Below, piece by piece: positions 28,818-37,996 of a stretch of DNA of 64,000 nt. The DNA is from CAYXFD01 sp964464175 (lineage in GTDB: Bacteria > Cloacimonadota > Cloacimonadia > Cloacimonadales > JAJBBL01), in the NCBI GenBank assembly GCA_964464175.1, contig CAYXFD010000015.1, positions 8,423 through 72,422 of the forward strand, in the 5' to 3' direction. A program made the position numbers and the translations under genes. Numbering within the stretch: the stretch's first letter is position 1; each line of letters starts with the position of its first letter. The notes below the pieces were generated by a model. It was not told the origin of the DNA and made no database searches. It saw nothing but the letters and a program-made list of their open reading frames with translations.

Positions 28818-31800
28818 TCAATTGCGCAGCTGTTCCAGATAAATCAAGGCTTGTCTTCCCCAATCGCTGTCTCTTCCGTATTTGCGGATTACATTCTCCA
28901 GGATGCTGCGGGCATTGTCAATCCGTCCCTGTCTAATATATGACTCTGCCAGTTTTAATTCAGCAATCGCATTCCATTGATCATATTCCGGATAAAAATA
29001 ACCTACCTTAAGATATTCAGTGGCGGCATTATCGAATTGATTAAGACTGAAATAGCTCTCTCCTATCCAGTATTGTGCCTCAGCCTTCATTTCCCTGTCC
29101 GTCAAAAGAGGAATAGCTTTTTCAAAAGACTTAACGGCTTCACCGTATTGTCTGTCCCGAAACTGGCAATAGGCAATGTTGAAGAAGGTTTCACCTTCAA
29201 TACCGCTCTCTCCCCAGCGCTCCAGAATAATATGGTAGGCTTCAATCGCTTTCTGCCATTCTTCGATGGTTTTGCAGACAATAGCATAGTTCTTTGCTGC
29301 ATCAAAAGCGAGATTCCTCTTCAGATCATTCTGAATAACATAATAGTAATGCTCTAACGCCTGTTGGAACTGCTCTTTGGAAAAACTGATTGTCCCCAGT
29401 TTCAAATTAGCCTGATTGCGTAAATGCTGATCCTCAGCCTGGAGTACCTCCTGAAAATCCTTTCGGGCCTCCTCGGTTTTTTTATTCTCGAGATGATTAA
29501 CTCCCCGCCAAAAATATGCCTCTGCTCTGATCTTTTCCGGTAATTGCTGATTACGGGTCAGGCTTGTGAAGCTTTTTTCTGCCTTGCTTCGATTTATTGA
29601 CATCTGATAGATTGCCTCATGGAGTTCGATCTCAGCCGTAACGACAGGATCGGTTTCAAGAATAGTTTTGAAGCGCTTTAAAACCGCATCTGCCCGTGGT
29701 CTGTTACTGACCCGGAATAAAGAAATCACCATCTCTTTACCTAACCTTTTTAGATCTAAAAAGGAATATTGGTCATAATCGGTTCTCTCTCCAATCTCCT
29801 GTAGTAGCGATTCGTAAATCGTGACCGAACCTCCGTAATCTTCCTTGATAAACTCAAGATGTGCCAGATGAGACTTGGCAGTTAATCTGTTCTCCTTATC
29901 TGAAGTTATCCGGATTATATCATTATAGGTGATCTCTGCCATCAAGTAATCGTCTGTTTCGTAATGCAGTTCAGCTAATTTGAAGAGGACTTCCTCGTCT
30001 TTCTCAACAATAAACATCAGAGATTCTTTTGCTCTGTTCTTGTTACCGGTCATTAGAAAATCATCTGCTAACCGGAGATAATAATCCCTGTCCCTGAGAT
30101 TCTCAGGGTACAATAGCATGTAGGCAATTACCTCATAATGATCTCCGCTCTGCCGGTAGTGATCGGCAATCAATTCAAGAGCTTTATAGCGGCTGGGAAA
30201 GAAGTGAGCATTTTTTACCAGGAATTTCAGTTTGTCCAGGCCTTTGGATTTTTCGTCAGTATTTAACAGAGCAACGGCATAGAGAAACAGCTCCTCCGGT
30301 CTGTTAATATTTATCCTGTCGCTGATTCTTTCTACATAGCTGATAGCTTTCCCGAATTGATCATTCTTGAAAAAATACTCTGCCATTTCTAACATTGAGT
30401 TCACATACTCTCGCCCTGGTATCTCCTGATCTTTAACTACCAGGGAGAACATCTCGTCTGCTTTGGCATAAACCTCTGACCGGAGATAATGAAAACCAGC
30501 CATAAAACGAAAACGGTTGGCAGCAATAGCTTGAGGATATTGATTGATGAACCTCTCTAATCGTATGAGTTCTTCGACGGAGAGAGAGTTTCCCTTGAGA
30601 AAATAATCTCTCTCTATTTCCAGCTCATCTTTCCATTCAGGATATAACTGTTCATCTAATTTAGCTATCTCCTCTTCTAATTTTTGCAAATACCGGTCTC
30701 TCTCGCTGCTCCTGTTCTCAAGGTCTGCTTTTTGTAATGCTTTGAGATAAGCTTTTCCCCGGAAATACCCCCCCTTTCCTGTCTGGTCGTTTTCTAAGAG
30801 CAGAAGGACACCCTCGGTATCCTTCTTATCAAACAACATCACTGATATCAAGTCATTTCTTAGTTTTGCTTTATCGTCTGTTTCAATATAACGGAAGAGA
30901 GAGCCGATCAATTTCGAAGATAATTGCTCAGTATCAACGATCTTATACCGGCTGAGCAATTCGATCTGTTTTAAAATCTCCTCTTTAGAAGTCTCCTCTG
31001 TAACCGTTTCAATATCTATCTGAGACAATGAATTCAGAGCGGCTCTATAATCGTTTAAAGCTGTATAGCATAATGCCTTTTTATAGTTAGCCTTCCAATG
31101 ATAATCACTCTTAAAACCCACATCGGTGATTATCTGGCTATAGTAGTTTATTGCTGACTGATACAACCGGAGCCTCTCAAAAAAGATATCGCCGATTCGC
31201 ATCAGTATCTCTTCGGTAATAACAAACTGAGGATAATTGGAAATCAAATCGTGATAATCATTGATCGCCTCCAGATAAACTCCGTTTCTCTCTTTCAGCC
31301 GTGCCTGCCAATATTTTAACTGGTAACGGTGCCTCTCCTCTTCAATTATTTCTTTGAGATCATCAATAATGAGTGAGGCTTGCTCAGTTCTATCGGTTAA
31401 ATAATATGTTTCGATTACTTTCAACTGATAGTCAATAAAGAACGGTGAGTCACTGAGCTCCCTGAGATCGATTTGTCTGAAAAGCTCAATAATCTGCGGA
31501 TAGCGGATTAGCTCAAGCTGCGATATCGTATAAAGGTATAGATATTCGGCTAAACCGTCTGATCTGTCGAATTTGTCAATTATCATCCGGAGTGTTTCCG
31601 CTGCTTTTTCGTATTTATCTTTCGTTATATAGAGATCAGCAATCTCCTTAAGGATTACCTCCTCATATTGCCGGGGTATGGTTTTAAGATCAAGATTCGT
31701 CAGATATTCCAAAGCTGCTGTTTCTCCCTGTTCCTCAAGAATCAATCGGTTTTGAACAATGACTGCTTCCCAGCGGGCATCGGAAAGAGGATGATCTCTT

Positions 31801-32387
31801 AAGAGCAACTCAAACATATTGTCTGCATCATTTCTCCGGTTCAGGTTTAAGTAAGAAACTCCCATCATGAAAATTACATCTGAAATCCTTGGGTCCTGAG
31901 GGTAAGTCTTGATAAAATGCTGCCCCTTGGTTATCAGAGCCTGGTATGATGACGTTTTTTCATAACACCGGAGCAGATAGTAGATAGCAACAGCTTCATG
32001 AGTCGATGCCGGATAGGTTTCGGTAAAACTGCCGAAGAGATTTATAGCCGCAGAATACTTTTCCTGTCTGTACAGGCTGTATGACCAGTAAAAAAAGGCA
32101 TCTTCCCGCAAATCACTTCTGGGATACCTTTCATAGAATTGCTGATAGAATTTCTCAGCTTCCCTGAATCTCTCCTCTTTCCTGTGTATCTCAGCCAGCA
32201 GGAAGAGTGATTCTTCTCCCTCCGGTGAAGTGGGTCTGCTCTCTGTTATTCTTTCGAAAACGAGAATTGCTTCCTGATAAAAGCCATCCCGGTACATTCT
32301 TTTTCCGAATTCAAAACTCTCCTGCTGAGCAGCAATATACTGCACAGTAATAAAGAGTAAGAATAGCGCTAAAGTCGTTTTTCTCAT
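28818..32387 (-). CDS. Large periplasmic TPR-repeat protein
   Basis: An exported protein of 1189 residues. A signal peptide (MRKTTLALFLLFITVQYIAAQ) is followed by tetratricopeptide repeats over nearly the whole length, for example FYQQFYERYPRSDLREDAFFYWSYSLYR and AEAQYWIGESYFSLNQFDNAATEYLK at the C-terminal end. The spacing of about 36-40 residues and the G/A-Y-P positions fit Tol-Pal YbgF/CpoB-like and BamD-like repeats. No enzyme domain is seen. It is probably a scaffold in the periplasm or at the outer membrane. It sits between rqcH and a VOC gene. Confidence 0.85.
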   Translation of the reverse strand: MRKTTLALFLLFITVQYIAAQQESFEFGKRMYRDGFYQEAILVFERITESRPTSPEGEESLFLLAEIHRKEERFREAEKFYQQFYERYPRSDLREDAFFYWSYSLYRQEKYSAAINLFGSFTETYPASTHEAVAIYYLLRCYEKTSSYQALITKGQHFIKTYPQDPRISDVIFMMGVSYLNLNRRNDADNMFELLLRDHPLSDARWEAVIVQNRLILEEQGETAALEYLTNLDLKTIPRQYEEVILKEIADLYITKDKYEKAAETLRMIIDKFDRSDGLAEYLYLYTISQLELIRYPQIIELFRQIDLRELSDSPFFIDYQLKVIETYYLTDRTEQASLIIDDLKEIIEEERHRYQLKYWQARLKERNGVYLEAINDYHDLISNYPQFVITEEILMRIGDIFFERLRLYQSAINYYSQIITDVGFKSDYHWKANYKKALCYTALNDYRAALNSLSQIDIETVTEETSKEEILKQIELLSRYKIVDTEQLSSKLIGSLFRYIETDDKAKLRNDLISVMLFDKKDTEGVLLLLENDQTGKGGYFRGKAYLKALQKADLENRSSERDRYLQKLEEEIAKLDEQLYPEWKDELEIERDYFLKGNSLSVEELIRLERFINQYPQAIAANRFRFMAGFHYLRSEVYAKADEMFSLVVKDQEIPGREYVNSMLEMAEYFFKNDQFGKAISYVERISDRININRPEELFLYAVALLNTDEKSKGLDKLKFLVKNAHFFPSRYKALELIADHYRQSGDHYEVIAYMLLYPENLRDRDYYLRLADDFLMTGNKNRAKESLMFIVEKDEEVLFKLAELHYETDDYLMAEITYNDIIRITSDKENRLTAKSHLAHLEFIKEDYGGSVTIYESLLQEIGERTDYDQYSFLDLKRLGKEMVISLFRVSNRPRADAVLKRFKTILETDPVVTAEIELHEAIYQMSINRSKAEKSFTSLTRNQQLPEKIRAEAYFWRGVNHLENKKTEEARKDFQEVLQAEDQHLRNQANLKLGTISFSKEQFQQALEHYYYVIQNDLKRNLAFDAAKNYAIVCKTIEEWQKAIEAYHIILERWGESGIEGETFFNIAYCQFRDRQYGEAVKSFEKAIPLLTDREMKAEAQYWIGESYFSLNQFDNAATEYLKVGYFYPEYDQWNAIAELKLAESYIRQGRIDNARSILENVIRKYGRDSDWGRQALIYLEQLRN

Positions 32388-32478
32388 CTCTATTCCTCAA
32401 TAATTGCTAATGCTGTTTCCTTTATCATTGTTAGTTCTTTCTTATGATATCTGCTTGGTCATTACTTATTCTGATACT

Positions 32479-32877
32479 TCAGGCAGTAAAAACAGTGACT
32501 TCGACTTTTATCCTGTCCGGATCTTCGAAAAACAGAGCATAATAATCTTTTCCCCCGGCATAAGGATGTCTATCTTTATAGAGTATTGGAACACCTCTGT
32601 TCTTTAACTCAGCTGTCAATGAATCTACCTCCCCCCTACTGTCAGCATAAAAAGCTATGTGATTTAACCCGGTATGACAGCGATGATAGGGAAAACTCAA
32701 ATACTTTTTTTCTGTTTGCACTAAGACAATATAAGTCTTCTCCTTTACCCAACTCTTGCCCATATCCCAAACCTGATAAGACTCATACCCCAGATAAGTT
32801 AAGAGCCAATCCCAGAACTCAATTGATTTTCGAAGATCACTTACATAGATCTCAATATGTGATAAAGTACCTTTAAT
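32479..32877 (-). CDS. VOC (glyoxalase/bleomycin resistance) family protein, apparent ATT start
   Basis: Complete small vicinal-oxygen-chelate domain of about 132 residues: GTLSHIEIYVSDLRKS, then GLNHIAFYADSRGEVDSL and FFEDPDRIKVEV, with the likely metal ligands His7, the His of GLNHIAF and the late Glu. The first ATG is only at residue 39, after the first two strands. The frame opens after TAA near 32910 and contains no ATG, GTG or TTG before the domain. ATT at 32877-32875 has GGGAG seven bases upstream (32889-32885), and an ATA one codon earlier is the other option. The substrate is unknown. Confidence 0.72.
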   Translation of the reverse strand: MKGTLSHIEIYVSDLRKSIEFWDWLLTYLGYESYQVWDMGKSWVKEKTYIVLVQTEKKYLSFPYHRCHTGLNHIAFYADSRGEVDSLTAELKNRGVPILYKDRHPYAGGKDYYALFFEDPDRIKVEVTVFTA

Positions 32878-32934
32878 TATAGCACTCCCGGCTTTTAGTC
32901 TTGCTAATCTCGCTTAACTCTGCTCTTGTGTATT

Positions 32935-32951
32935 AAAGATGTTACATCTTT
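32935..32951. repeat. Perfect inverted repeat between ferritin-like and VOC genes
   Basis: AAAGATG-TTA-CATCTTT, a seven-base stem with a three-base loop, in the gap between the ferritin-like stop and the VOC start. It has no T-run on the minus strand, so it may be a weak attenuator or RNA-stability element. Confidence 0.3.
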
Positions 32952-32983
32952 CTGCTTAATGATAGAGTAAATCGTCTAAGCGT

Positions 32984-33454
32984 TTAATACTCCATCAAAC
33001 CTGTCAATTCCGAAGGATCAAACCAAATTGCCGTCCCCTGAATTCTATCAAGTTCATTCTCCAGCAGCTCTTTGTGATTGTTCTCCTCCTCCACGAGTTT
33101 CAGGAAAAACTCTTTTAAATCTCCGTCAACACTCTCTTCTGCCATATACTCATATTGATCTGCCATGGCAAGTTCCCTGTCCATTGCATATTCAAGAATT
33201 GTTTTGGGATCGGAAAGATCTCTCCTGATATCTATTTTTGGCAGAAGCTCCGTATCAAATGTTGTTTTTGAAGTATTAAATTCCTTTTTAAAAGCTGCAA
33301 TGAGTTTCTCCTCATGGATCTTTTCCAAGGATTGCAGAAGATGAAAAGTCTCGATCGATTCCTCATTTTTAAAGCTTTTGGCGAGCATCATATAGAGATT
33401 TTTCGATTTAATCTCGTTTTCTATTGCTAAAACATACGCCTCTTTTCGGTTCAT
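32984..33454 (-). CDS. Ferritin-like/rubrerythrin-type diiron protein
   Basis: A four-helix-bundle protein of about 156 residues. Helices carry paired metal ligands: AIENEIKSKNLY, SLEKIHEEKL (ExxH), DRELAMADQYEYMAEE and KLVEEENNHKELL (ExxH). It lacks a C-terminal rubredoxin. The family handles iron or peroxide in anaerobes. The start is ATG 33454, with AAGGAG nine bases before it; the frame is open further but would run into the upstream ChaN-like gene. Confidence 0.82.
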   Translation of the reverse strand: MNRKEAYVLAIENEIKSKNLYMMLAKSFKNEESIETFHLLQSLEKIHEEKLIAAFKKEFNTSKTTFDTELLPKIDIRRDLSDPKTILEYAMDRELAMADQYEYMAEESVDGDLKEFFLKLVEEENNHKELLENELDRIQGTAIWFDPSELTGLMEY

Positions 33455-33470
33455 TGTAACTACTCCTTCT

Positions 33471-34382
33471 TTAATCTTGCTCTTGATTATCATATAGAAC
33501 GATTACATAATCAGCTATATTACTAAATTCCTTACTATATTCATATTTCTCTCCTACCGGGACAAGATAGGGACTGATCGAACTGATCTTCAAATCCTCA
33601 TCAAGTAGCTTCAATTTAGTATAGATCCCTAAGCGATTCCTGATATGAAAATCTCCGGTTAGATGGACTACAATACCTTCCTCCGTCTTCTCCCGAAAAA
33701 GAACAATACTTTCTGCCATCGTATCGTCTTTCAGGGACTGAGCAGCATAGATATTGAAAAGCCTTTGATTTGACTCCTCATCATCCCCGTTCATATGGTG
33801 AGCCATAAACTGCATTGTCTCAAAGAATCTCTCCTGATACTCATCTTCTGTAATGATGACCTCCCCGGCAAGATAGTCTCTCTCCTCTTCCGGGATGTTT
33901 TCCATAAAGGAGAGACCTACTCTGCTCAAATCAGCAGCATATCTGCGGGGTACATTAGCAGCAATGACCGATAAATCATTCTCACGGGCATATTCGATTA
34001 TTGGTCTGTAGTCAGTTCTGTAATTGTTCCATGCTCTTGCTTCAGCTATGAACTCCTCTTCCTCAATATAACCTTCCAAATACTTATCCAGAACTTCCTG
34101 CGTATCTCTTTCGAACATCTCCATAGAGATCACCAGCTCAGGTTTTAGCTCGTGCAAACGGGCAATCAACTCAGCCTGAAACCGGTGAATTTTCTCATTT
34201 CCGTGATATTCTCCCAGAAGAACTATTTCGGAATCTGATAGCTTAGCTGCCAGTTCCTCAAGAGATACCTGACCACCTGTTTCCGTATCAAAAATCTGAT
34301 ACTCCTCTGCCCGGAAAGAACAGGAGCATAGAACAAGGCACAGCAACAAAATGCCAGCCATTAAGATTTCTCTTCTCTTCAT
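33471..34382 (-). CDS. ChaN-like haem-binding lipoprotein
   Basis: A 303-residue lipoprotein of the ChaN/Tiki superfamily. The signal peptide ends in the lipobox LVLCSC. The domain begins LLGEYHGNEKIHRFQAELI and continues ISMEMFERD, then RPIIEYARENDLSVIAANVPRRY and VHLTGDFHIRNRLG, the usual ChaN blocks. ChaN binds haem and is linked to iron uptake; some superfamily members are metallopeptidases. It lies 16 bases before the ferritin-like start, so iron or haem handling is a sensible joint role. Confidence 0.83.
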   Translation of the reverse strand: MKRREILMAGILLLCLVLCSCSFRAEEYQIFDTETGGQVSLEELAAKLSDSEIVLLGEYHGNEKIHRFQAELIARLHELKPELVISMEMFERDTQEVLDKYLEGYIEEEEFIAEARAWNNYRTDYRPIIEYARENDLSVIAANVPRRYAADLSRVGLSFMENIPEEERDYLAGEVIITEDEYQERFFETMQFMAHHMNGDDEESNQRLFNIYAAQSLKDDTMAESIVLFREKTEEGIVVHLTGDFHIRNRLGIYTKLKLLDEDLKISSISPYLVPVGEKYEYSKEFSNIADYVIVLYDNQEQD

Positions 34383-34504
34383 CTAACCCTTCTCTTAAAC
34401 TTTGATCAGTACTTAATAATTCTCGAGAAACAAATAAGTCAATAAAAACCTTGCTCTCTAAACGGAGTTATAAAAAATGTCATAAAAAAATTAAGGAGTT
34501 TAAT

Positions 34505-35503
34505 ATGGCTTTTAACCTGAGAAATCGTCATCTATTGACACTCTTGGATTTTACCCCTAAGGAAATCCTGTTTCTTCTGGAGCTTGCTGAAGATTTGAAA
34601 AAGGCTAAATATGCCGGTACGGAACAACCCCGTCTTAAAGGCAAAAATATTGCCCTCATCTTCGAAAAAGCTTCGACAAGAACAAGATGTGCTTTTGAAG
34701 TAGCTGCCTTTGATCAAGGAGCTCATGTAACCTACCTTGGTCCGAGCGGAAGTCAGATTGGAAATAAGGAAACAATGAAAGATACCGCCCGGGTTCTGGG
34801 AAGATATTATGACGCCATCGAGTACCGTGGTTTCGGACAGACAATAGTACAGGAATTAGCCGATAATTCAGGTGTTCCTGTCTGGAACGGTCTAACCGAT
34901 GAATACCACCCAACCCAGGTATTGGCTGATTTGCTGACCATCAAAGAACACATCAAAAAACCTTTTGCTGACGTAGTATTAGCTTATGCCGGTGATGGCA
35001 GAAACAATATGGCTAATTCCCTGATGATCGGTTCGGCAAAGCTCGGTATCGATTTCCGCCTCATTGCTCCTGCCTCTGTTCAACCGGAAAAAGAACTCGT
35101 TCAGAGATGTCTTGCTATTGCTGAAGAGACTGGAGCAAAAATTACTCTTACCGAAAAAGTCGAAGAGGGAGTGAAGAATGCTGATGCCATCTATACCGAC
35201 GTCTGGGTTTCGATGGGTGAACCGGACGAAGTCTGGGAAAAGCGGATTGCTCTCTTAAAACCTTACCAGGTCAATAAAGAAATGATGAAAATGACAGGGA
35301 AGAAGGACACAATTTTCCTTCACTGTCTTCCCTCATTTCACAATAGAGATACGAAAGTAGGGGAAGAGATATTCAAAAAATTCGGTCTTCCCGAAATGGA
35401 AGTAACCGACGAGGTTTTTGAAAGCTCTCAATCTGCCGTTTTCGATCAGGCAGAGAATCGAATGCACACCATCAAAGCGGTTATGGTCGCTACTTTAGGA
35501 TAA
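34505..35503 (+). CDS. argF: Ornithine carbamoyltransferase
   Basis: Makes citrulline from ornithine and carbamoyl phosphate. The start is ATG 34505, six bases after AAGGAG; an earlier in-frame codon at 34451 lacks a ribosome site. The 332 residues carry EKASTRTRCAFEVAA (carbamoyl phosphate site), EYHPTQVLADLLT, YAGDGRNNMANS, DVWVSMGEPDE and LHCLPSFHNR. No other arginine genes are nearby; it could serve biosynthesis or the arginine deiminase direction. Confidence 0.94.
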   Translation: MAFNLRNRHLLTLLDFTPKEILFLLELAEDLKKAKYAGTEQPRLKGKNIALIFEKASTRTRCAFEVAAFDQGAHVTYLGPSGSQIGNKETMKDTARVLGRYYDAIEYRGFGQTIVQELADNSGVPVWNGLTDEYHPTQVLADLLTIKEHIKKPFADVVLAYAGDGRNNMANSLMIGSAKLGIDFRLIAPASVQPEKELVQRCLAIAEETGAKITLTEKVEEGVKNADAIYTDVWVSMGEPDEVWEKRIALLKPYQVNKEMMKMTGKKDTIFLHCLPSFHNRDTKVGEEIFKKFGLPEMEVTDEVFESSQSAVFDQAENRMHTIKAVMVATLG

Positions 35504-35621
35504 TACGATCTTGAGGAGCAACTCCCTATCACTGCAATGATTGGATCATTAATCTCCCAGTTAATTGATTAGATTTTTTGAGCAGTGAACACCGGGTTGC
35601 TCCCTTTATTGTCTCTGTAAG

Positions 35622-36383
35622 ATGCCCTTCAAAAGCTTGTCTGTCTTCTTATTCCTCATCCTGTGTACCCCTATGACTGCAAGAGTATTTCAGGTTAATC
35701 AGGAACAAGCGTACCTTAACATTATCATCGGCTCTTCTTTAGAATGGACAAACAATCTCTATAATGAGAAAAATATCAAAAACCTTTCTGATGATGAACT
35801 AAATCAAGCAACGAAATCCGATGTTCCCTTCTTCGACAGATGGTCAATGAGAAAGTATGATCAGAGTCTTTCCGATACAGGCACCTATCTTACCCTCCTC
35901 TCACTCGGCAGTACAGTTCTCCTGAACAGCTGGGATGAACCATATACATGGGATAATCTGCTTGTCCTTAGTGAGATACTCGTTGTGCAATCTACCCTTA
36001 ACGGTTGGTCAAAAAGCCTGACTCAGCGGAAAAGACCTTATGTTTATGATGATAATGCCGACCAGGAGTTCCGTACCGATAATAATGCCCGGTTATCTTT
36101 CTACTCAAGACATACTTCAACAGCTTTTGCTGTCGCTGTGTACGGTCACTACTACCAGTACCATACTGCCGGGAATATCTACCTGATCACTTCTTCTTAT
36201 GGTCTCGCTGCTTTTATCGGGATGAGCAGAATATTTGCCGGTGAACACTTTTTCTCAGATGTCGTGACCGGTGCTGTTATTGGAAGCCTGACCAGTTACC
36301 TTCTCTGCCGCTCTCACCGCTCAGCCTTAATCAGAACGCTCCATATCGGGCATAACTCCCTGAGTCTGCAATTTAAGTTTTAA
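35622..36383 (+). CDS. Exported PAP2-family phosphatase
   Basis: A 253-residue membrane-associated acid phosphatase. It has an N-terminal signal or helix (LSVFLFLILCTPMTARVF), then the three PAP2 catalytic motifs: KSLTQRKRPYVYD, FYSRHTSTAF (usually PSGH; here SRH) and SRIFAGEHFFSDVVTG (SRxxxxxHxxxD). Substrates of the family include undecaprenyl pyrophosphate, PA and lipid A phosphate. It stands alone between argF and the convergent operon. Confidence 0.85.
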   Translation: MPFKSLSVFLFLILCTPMTARVFQVNQEQAYLNIIIGSSLEWTNNLYNEKNIKNLSDDELNQATKSDVPFFDRWSMRKYDQSLSDTGTYLTLLSLGSTVLLNSWDEPYTWDNLLVLSEILVVQSTLNGWSKSLTQRKRPYVYDDNADQEFRTDNNARLSFYSRHTSTAFAVAVYGHYYQYHTAGNIYLITSSYGLAAFIGMSRIFAGEHFFSDVVTGAVIGSLTSYLLCRSHRSALIRTLHIGHNSLSLQFKF

Positions 36384-36470
36384 GCAACAGTCACGCTGCG
36401 ATCAATGATAGACAATATTCAGACGGTTTATTGACATCTATGATAAGCGGTTTGTATTCTCCCAGAAAAT

Positions 36471-36510
36471 AAAAAAGGACAGAGAAGATCAGCTCCGATG
36501 ATCTCTGTCC
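36471..36510. terminator. Terminator between the PAP2 gene and the TolQR-like operon
   Basis: The stem GGACAGAGA (36477-36485) pairs with TCTCTGTCC (36502-36510) and can extend to 12 pairs with a three-base bulge. Read on the minus strand it is followed by TTTTTTATTTT (36476-36466), a good U-tract, so it ends the motor-like operon. On the plus strand it is followed only by GTTGTTTT, so it may also end the PAP2 transcript weakly. Confidence 0.82.
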
Positions 36511-36571
36511 GTTGTTTTGTATTACGTATCTCAAAATGAGTAAATTTTTTAGCTTCTGATCAGATATATCA

Positions 36572-37984
36572 CTAATTCCTTTGAAATCTCTTTTGGAATG
36601 AGTAGGGAGGCAACTGCTTTGATGTCGGAACGCGCCATTGCATCATTATTTCATAAGCCTTTGCTTTGAAGCTATCCGTAAAGAAGCTCCCCGGACGCTC
36701 TTCGATCTCTACAGCTTCTACCTGCCCATTGGGCTTGAAGAAGAGAGTAACCTGAACAGAACCGTAAATATTACGTACTTGCCTTTCCTGGATGAACAGT
36801 TCGTCCAATTGGCGCATGTTAGGATCAACATACTGCCTGATACTAATCACTGTTTCTCTTGCTTCCGGAGGCAAAGTCTCAATAGCAGCCTCATCAACAG
36901 TTTCCAAACCTGCCGATAAAGCTCTTTGTCTGGCTCTGCCAATCGCCTCCAATTGATCAGTCCTGGAAATCTGGGTGTAAGTAATTTCTCCCGTTTCTCC
37001 TCCAAGCACACTGGCATCAACGTCTCTCATACCAAGTCTTCTGGCTGTATCAATATCTCCCCGGAACAGCTCACCGGTCGGCGGGGCACTGGGTGATACA
37101 GCACCTACGTCAAAGCTGGAACGTGCTCTTCCCGGAGGTCCGGGTGCTGCAGTTCCCGGTCCGCTACCGCTTCTGCCTGCCCCTGCTCCTGAAGCTACAA
37201 TTTGTTCACTGACAGTAGCTACTGCTGGTCCTGATGGTACTTCAACAGCAGGACCGGTAACCTCTCCCGCATCAAATCCAAGAATACTCGCTGCTCCTCT
37301 TCTGGTAGCAACAGCATCGGTTGGTGCCTCTTCAGCAGGCGGACCTGTTTGCTCTTCAGCCGGTCCTGTTTCCTGTGTTGGCGGAGGTGGTGGCGGAGCA
37401 GGAGGAGCAACTTCCCGCGTAATTTGTACTCTCTGAGCAAGTGTTCTTTCGTAAACCGGTGGAGTATAAGTGTTTTCAAATACAACTGCTCCGATAATCG
37501 CAAGCAAGATGGCAATGATAAACACATTTCGAACTAATTTTGCCTGTGAGTCCAGTTCCGGGCGCCGGTGATATTCACGGATCATTCTTCTATCTTCATC
37601 AGTTACCACTCGGTGATAAGGTTTTACGAATTCATAGGCAATGCTCCAGTCTCCGGCATAAGATACATATCCGGTGGTATTCTTATCTAACAGCAGTTCA
37701 TTGTTTTTTAGGAGTTTTTGAGAACGGAGACTATCTTCCGTTAGAATCTCATCTCCCTTCTTCACTGTCAGTTGCATCCCTTTGTGAAGAATGAGTTTGA
37801 AACTGTCTGCTGCTTTCTTAATCAGTAAGTGCCGTTTGGGAAATGACTTATCCAGGATCTGCCAATGAATGTGCTTATCACTTCCTACTACAAATTTGTC
37901 TTTTATATCTCTGTTTTCTTTGGCGATATCGAGATTTTTACCTTTGTAGTAAAATCTCAAGCTGAGTATCTTATCTTCGGTCAT
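36572..37984 (-). CDS. FHA-like/TonB-like transmembrane protein (GltG/AgmX-like)
   Basis: A 470-residue envelope-coupling protein. The cytoplasmic N-terminal region (about 1-120) looks like a degenerate FHA domain (FVVGSDKHIHWQILDKSFPKRHLLI). One helix lies at about 152-169, then a periplasmic Pro/Glu/Gly-rich extension (from about 190) and a TonB-like C-terminal domain (about 395-470, RNIYGSVQVTLFFKPNGQVEAVEIEE). The FHA-helix-TonB order recalls Myxococcus GltG. Placed last in an operon with one ExbB and two ExbD proteins, it likely transmits motor force across the periplasm. The FHA call is tentative. Confidence 0.75.
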   Translation of the reverse strand: MTEDKILSLRFYYKGKNLDIAKENRDIKDKFVVGSDKHIHWQILDKSFPKRHLLIKKAADSFKLILHKGMQLTVKKGDEILTEDSLRSQKLLKNNELLLDKNTTGYVSYAGDWSIAYEFVKPYHRVVTDEDRRMIREYHRRPELDSQAKLVRNVFIIAILLAIIGAVVFENTYTPPVYERTLAQRVQITREVAPPAPPPPPPTQETGPAEEQTGPPAEEAPTDAVATRRGAASILGFDAGEVTGPAVEVPSGPAVATVSEQIVASGAGAGRSGSGPGTAAPGPPGRARSSFDVGAVSPSAPPTGELFRGDIDTARRLGMRDVDASVLGGETGEITYTQISRTDQLEAIGRARQRALSAGLETVDEAAIETLPPEARETVISIRQYVDPNMRQLDELFIQERQVRNIYGSVQVTLFFKPNGQVEAVEIEERPGSFFTDSFKAKAYEIMMQWRVPTSKQLPPYSFQKRFQRN

Positions 37985-37996
37985 AAATCCCCCTTA

